Origin: Protonemura montana
Lineage: Eukaryota > Arthropoda > Insecta > Plecoptera > Nemouridae
Direction: 5' to 3'
Assembly: GCA_947568835.1 (NCBI GenBank)
Contig: OX387611.1
Span: 1,058,001-1,122,000 of the forward strand
Length of the DNA: 64,000 bases
The translations under genes were made by a program, and so were the position numbers. The notes below the pieces were generated by a model. It was not told the DNA's origin and made no database searches. It saw nothing but the letters and a program-made list of their open reading frames with translations. Below, piece by piece: positions 43,101-49,100 of the stretch (positions are counted from its first letter, which is position 1; each line of letters begins with the position of its first letter).

Positions 43101-46100
43101 AGACAATCTTGGATTCGAGGATGAGTTCAAACCAGCAAGTGTTGGGGAATAGGGGATCAAAGTTGCGACAATGTAAGACCGAATAACAATAACCTGGATA
43201 GCGGTTGCCATGAAAAGAATTTGAAGCCAATTCCACCATCTTGAGAGTCTCTTATTTTGAGTTATCTCAAAAAGCCCGTATTTTTTTTTGTGTTTTCATC
43301 ATAGTTTTTGTAGTTTTCACTGATTTCAGTATCAAAATTGGTTGAAAACATATTTTAAAAACTCTGAAATTATCAATGAAATCATAGGGACAGCTCAGAT
43401 TTAGAAACTTCTCACTTTAATGGACAACTTCAGCGCTATCTGTGTGCAATCGATGAAACTGCACGTGTTTTCTTACAGTCGGATGAACTCATTAAATAAA
43501 ATTTTAACAACACATTTTAAATCTCGGAAAAACTGTTCTAGTTTTCAAAGAAAAATGCATTAAAGAAACCAAAAATGCCGTACGGAGGACGAGGGGTAGC
43601 CTTTACTAAAGATAAACAAAGAAAATAAGCAGGTGCTTAGCTCAACTACAACGCAACTCAAATAGCGTCCATGTAAATAAATAATGCCATTTTGCTCGAT
43701 TTGTATTTCTTAAAAATTAATATATATATTTATAACATATCTACGGCTGACCAAATGTTAGATCTCTCGTTACAACCATATCGATATATGATTTGCCCCA
43801 TGTTAACATTTGGAAAAAGTCATTTGGAATATCAAAGACATTTGGAAAAAAAAGGTGATAATATTTTGTTTGCTAAGCAAAGTGAACATCAAACGCATCT
43901 AAGTCCACTTAATACTTCATTAGTTCTATTGCTAATGTCAGAATCACAACGCTAATGTGAAACTTGCTGCTGAGCAAACGGGGCCGGAAACACGTGGTAA
44001 CGGTAGTTGCCACCTGATGGCGCTATGGTAGTACAGTTTAACATTAGCGCTATGATAGTACAGTTTAACATTAGCGCTATGGTAGTACAGTTTAACATTA
44101 GCGCTATGGTAGTACAGTTTACCATTAGCGCTATGGTAATACAGTTTAACATTAGCGCTATGCTAGTACAGTTTAACATTAGCGCTATGGTAGTACAGTT
44201 TAACATTAGCGCTATGGTAGTACAGTTTAACATTAGCGCTATGGTAGTACAGTTTAACATTAGCGCTATGGTAGTACAGTTTAACATTAGCGCTATGGCA
44301 GTACAGTTTAACATTAGCGCTATGGCAGTACAGTTTAACATAAGCGCTATGGTAGTACAGTTCAACATTAGCTCTATGGTAGTACAGTTTAACATTAGCG
44401 CTATGATAGTACAGTTTAACATTAGCGCTATGGTAGTACAGTTTAACATTAGCGCTATGGTAGTACAGTTCAACATTAGCTCTATGGTAGTACAGTTTAA
44501 CATTAGCGCTATGATAGTACAGTTTAACATTAGCGCTATGGTAGTACAGTTTAACATTAGCGCTATGGTAGTACAGTTTACCATTAGCGCTATGGTAATA
44601 CAGTTTAACATTAGCGCTATGCTAGTACAGTTTAACATTAGCGCTATGGTAGTACAGTTTAACATTAGCGCTATGGTAGTACAGTTTAACATTAGCGCTA
44701 TGGTAGTACAGTTTAACATTAGCGCTATGGTAGTACAGTTTAACATTAGCGCTATGGCAGTACAGTTTAACATTAGCGCTATGGCAGTACAGTTTAACAT
44801 AAGCGCTATGGTAGTACAGTTTAACATTAGCGCTATGGTAGTACAGTTTATCATTAGCGCTATGGTAGTACAGTTTAACATTAGCGCTATGGTAATACAG
44901 ATTAACATTAGCGCTATGATAGTACAGTTTAACATTAGCGCTATGGCAGTACAGTTTAACATTAGCGCTATGGCAGTACAGTTTAACATAAGCGCTATGG
45001 TAGTACAGTTTAACATAAGCGCTATGGTAGTACAGTTTATCATTAGCGCTATGGTAGTACAGTTTAACATTAGCGCTATGGTAATACAGTTTAACATTAG
45101 CGCTATGATAGTACAGTTTAACATTAGCGCTATGGTAGTACAGTTTACCATTAGCGCTATGGTAGTACAGTTTAACATTAGCGCTATGGTAGCACAGTTT
45201 AACATTAGCGCTATAGTAGTACAGTTTAACATTAGCGCTATGGTGGTACAGTTTTACATTAGCGCTATGGTAGTACAGTTTAACATTAGCGCTATGGTAG
45301 TACAGTTTAACATTAGCGCTATGGTAGTACAGGTTAACATTAGCGCTATGGTAGTACAGTTCACATTAGCGCTATGGTAGTACAGTTTAACATTAGCGCT
45401 ATGGTAGTACAGTTTAACATTAGCACTATAGTAGTACAGTTTAACATTAGCGCTATGGTAGTACGGTTTAAAATTAGCGCTATGTTAGTACAGTTTAACA
45501 TTAGCGCTATGCTAGTACAGTTTAACATTAGCGCTATGGTAGTACAGTTTAACATTAGCGCTATGGTAGTACAGTTTAACATTAGCGCCATGGTAGTACA
45601 GTTTAACATTAGCGCTATGGTAGTACAGTTTAACATTAGCGCTATGGTAGTACAGTTTAACATTAGCGCTATGGTAGTACAGTTTAACATTAGCGCTATG
45701 GTAGTACAGTTCAACATTAGCGCTATGGTAGTACAGTTTAACATAAGCGCTATGCTAGTACAGCTTAACATTAGCGCTATGCTAGTACAGTTTAACATTA
45801 GCGCTATGGTAGTACAGTTTAACATTAGCGCTATGGTAGTACAGTTTAACATAAGCGCTATGGTAGTACAGTTCAACATTAGCGCTATGGTAGTACAGTT
45901 CAACATTAGCGCTATTGTAGCACTGCATTATGCCTTCAAACTAATACATGAAAGCTTTTATTCCATTAGATCGTCTCTCACTTATAACGAGATTGACTCG
46001 CGTGAATGTCAAGTTGAGGTAATTGCTCTTAGATGAAACGTCGCAAAGCGCGGCGTGCATTTCTAATTTTTCCCTACAGATGTCGCTGGTTATGTAGAAG

Positions 46101-49100
46101 AGGACAAAGTAGAAGCTCAGTAATAAAACCAGACACCAGGTTATAATCTTGTCTGAGGTGATTTTGACGGCTCTTACAAGTTTAAATAGAAGTCCAAATT
46201 ACAACCCTGTGTGAAATCAAGTTCAAATGGAAAATATATGCACTGAGCGTGTTTTTTTAATTATAAGTTACACTAAAACTATCATAAAAATTCTCATTTG
46301 GTTAGAGCAACACCCGCGACAGGTGGAGATCGGGGTCCAAGTAGCTCAATTGGTTAGAGCAACACCCACGACAGGTGGAGATTGGGGTCCAAGTAGCTCA
46401 ATGGTTCAGAGCAACACCGGCGACAGGTGGAGATCGGGGTCCAAGTAGCTCAATTGGTTAGAGCAACACCGGCGACAGGTAGAGATCGGGGTCCAAGTAG
46501 CTCAATTGGTGAGAGCAACACCGGCGACAGGTAGAGATCGGGGTCCAAGTAGCTCAATTGGTGAGAGCAACACCCGCGACAGGTGGAGATCAGGGTCCAA
46601 GTAGCTCAATTGGTGAGAGCAACACCCGCGACAGGTGGAGATCGGGGTCCAAGTTGCTCAATTGGTTAGAGCAACACCCGTGACAGGTGAAGATCGGGGT
46701 CCAAGTAGCTCAATTAGTTAGAGCAACACCTGCGACAGGTGGAGATCGGGGTCCAAGTAACTCAATTTGTTAGAGCAACACCCGCGACAGGTGGAGATCG
46801 GGGTCCAAGTAACTCAATTAGTTAGAGCAACACCCGCGACAGGTGGAGATCGGGGTCCAAGTAGCTCAATGGTTCAGAGCAACACCGGCGACAGGTGGAG
46901 ATCGGGGTCCAAGTAGCTTAATTGGTTAGAGCAACACCCACGACAGGTAGAGATCGGTGTCCAAGTAGCTCAATGGTTCAGAGCAACACCGGCGACAGGT
47001 GGAGATCGGGGTCCAAGTAGCTTAATTGGTTAGAGCAACACCTGCGACAGGTGGAGATCGGGGTCTAAGTAGCTCAATTGGTTAGCGCAACACCCGCGAC
47101 AGGTGGAGATCGGGGTCCAAGTAGCTCAATTGGTTAGAGCAACACCCGCGACAGGTGGAGATCGGGTTCAAGTAGCTCAATTGGTTAGAGCAACACCCGC
47201 GACAGGTTGAGATCGGGGTCCAAGTAGCTCAATTGGTTAGAGCAACAACCGCGACAGGTGGAGATCGGGGTCCAAGTAGCTCAGTTGATTAGAGCAACAC
47301 CCGCGACAGGTGGAGATTGGGGTCCAAGTAGCTCAATTGGTTAGAGCAACACCCGCGACAGGTTGAGATCGGGGTCCAAGTAGCTTAATTGGTTAGAGCA
47401 ACACCCGCGACAGGTGGAGATCGGGGTCCAAGTAGCTCAATTGGTTAGAGCAACACCGGCGACAGGTAGAGATCGGGGTCCAAGTAGCTCAATTGGTGAG
47501 AGCAACACCCGCGACAGGTGGAGATCGCGGTTCAAGTAGCTCATTGGTTAGAGCAACACCCGCGACAGGTGGAGATCGGGGTCCAAGTAGCTCAATTGGT
47601 TAGAGCAACACCGGCGACAGGTAGAGATCGGGGTCCAAGTAGCTCAATTGGTGAGAGCAACACCCGCGACAGGTGGAGATCGGGGTCCAAGTTGCTCAAT
47701 TGGTTAGAGCAACACCCGTGACAGGTGAAGATCGGGGTCCAAGTAGCTCAATTAGTTAGAGCAACACCTGCGACAGGTGGAGATCGGGGTCCAAGTAACT
47801 CAATTTGTTAGAGCAACACCCGCGACAGGTGGAGATCGGGGTCCAAGTAACTCAATTAGTTAGAGCAACACCCGCGACAGGTGGAGATCGGGGTCCAAGT
47901 AGCTCAATGGTTCAGAGCAACACCGGCGACAGGTGGAGATCGGGGTCCAAGTAGCTTAATTGGTTAGAGCAACACCCACGACAGGTAGAGATCGGTGTCC
48001 AAGTAGCTCAATGGTTCAGAGCAACACCGGCGACAGGTGGAGATCGGGGTCCAAGTAGCTTAATTGGTTAGAGCAACACCTGCGACAGGTGGAGATCGGG
48101 GTCTAAGTAGCTCAATTGGTTAGCGCAACACCCGCGACAGGTGGAGATCGGTGTCCAAGTAGCTCAATTGGTTAGAGCAACACCCGCGACAGGTGGAGAT
48201 CGGGTTCAAGTAGCTCAATTGGTTAGAGCAACACCCGCGACAGGTTGAGATCGGGGTCCAAGTAGCTCAATTGGTTAGAGCAACAACCGCGACAGGTGGA
48301 GATCGGGGTCCAAGTAGCTCAGTTGATTAGAGCAACACCCGCGACAGGTGGAGATTGGGGTCCAAGTAGCTCAATTGGTTAGAGCAACACCCGCGACAGG
48401 TTGAGATCGGGGTCCAAGTAGCTTAATTGGTTAGAGCAACAACCGCGACAGGTGGAGATCGGGGTCCAAGTAGCTCAATTGTTTAGAGCAACACCCGCGA
48501 CAGGTGGAGATCGGGGTCCAAGTAGCTCAATTGTTTAGAGCAACACCCGCGACAGGTGGAGATCGGGGTCCAAGTAGCTCAATTGGTTAGAGCAACACCC
48601 GCGACAGGTGGAGATCGGGGTCCAAGTAGCTCAATTGGTTAGAGCAACACCCGCGACAGGTGGAGATCGGGGTTCAAGTAGCTCATTGGTTAGAGCAACA
48701 CCCGCGACAGGTGGAGATCGGGGTCCAAGTAGCTCAATTGGTTAGAGCAACACCGGCGACAGGTAGAGATCGGGGTCCAAGTAGCTCAATTGGTGAGAGC
48801 AACACCCGCGACAGGTGGAGATCAGGGTCCAAGTAGCTCAATTGGTGAGAGCAACACCCGCGACAGGTGGAGATCGGGGTCCAAGTTGCTCAATTGGTTA
48901 GAGCAACACCCGTGACAGGTGAAGATCGGGGTCCAAGTAGCTCAATTAGTTAGAGCAACACCTGCGACAGGTGGAGATCGGGGTCCAAGTAACTCAATTT
49001 GTTAGAGCAACACCCGCGACAGGTGGAGATCGGGGTCCAAGTAACTCAATTAGTTAGAGCAACACCCGCGACAGGTGGAGATCGGGGTCCAAGTAGCTCA

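Noticed and set aside
43952-46036. Frames of 426, 457, 181 and 220 codons with 9-residue repeats
   Set aside because: A 27-bp tandem array open on both strands; codon pattern is that of the repeat, not of a protein.
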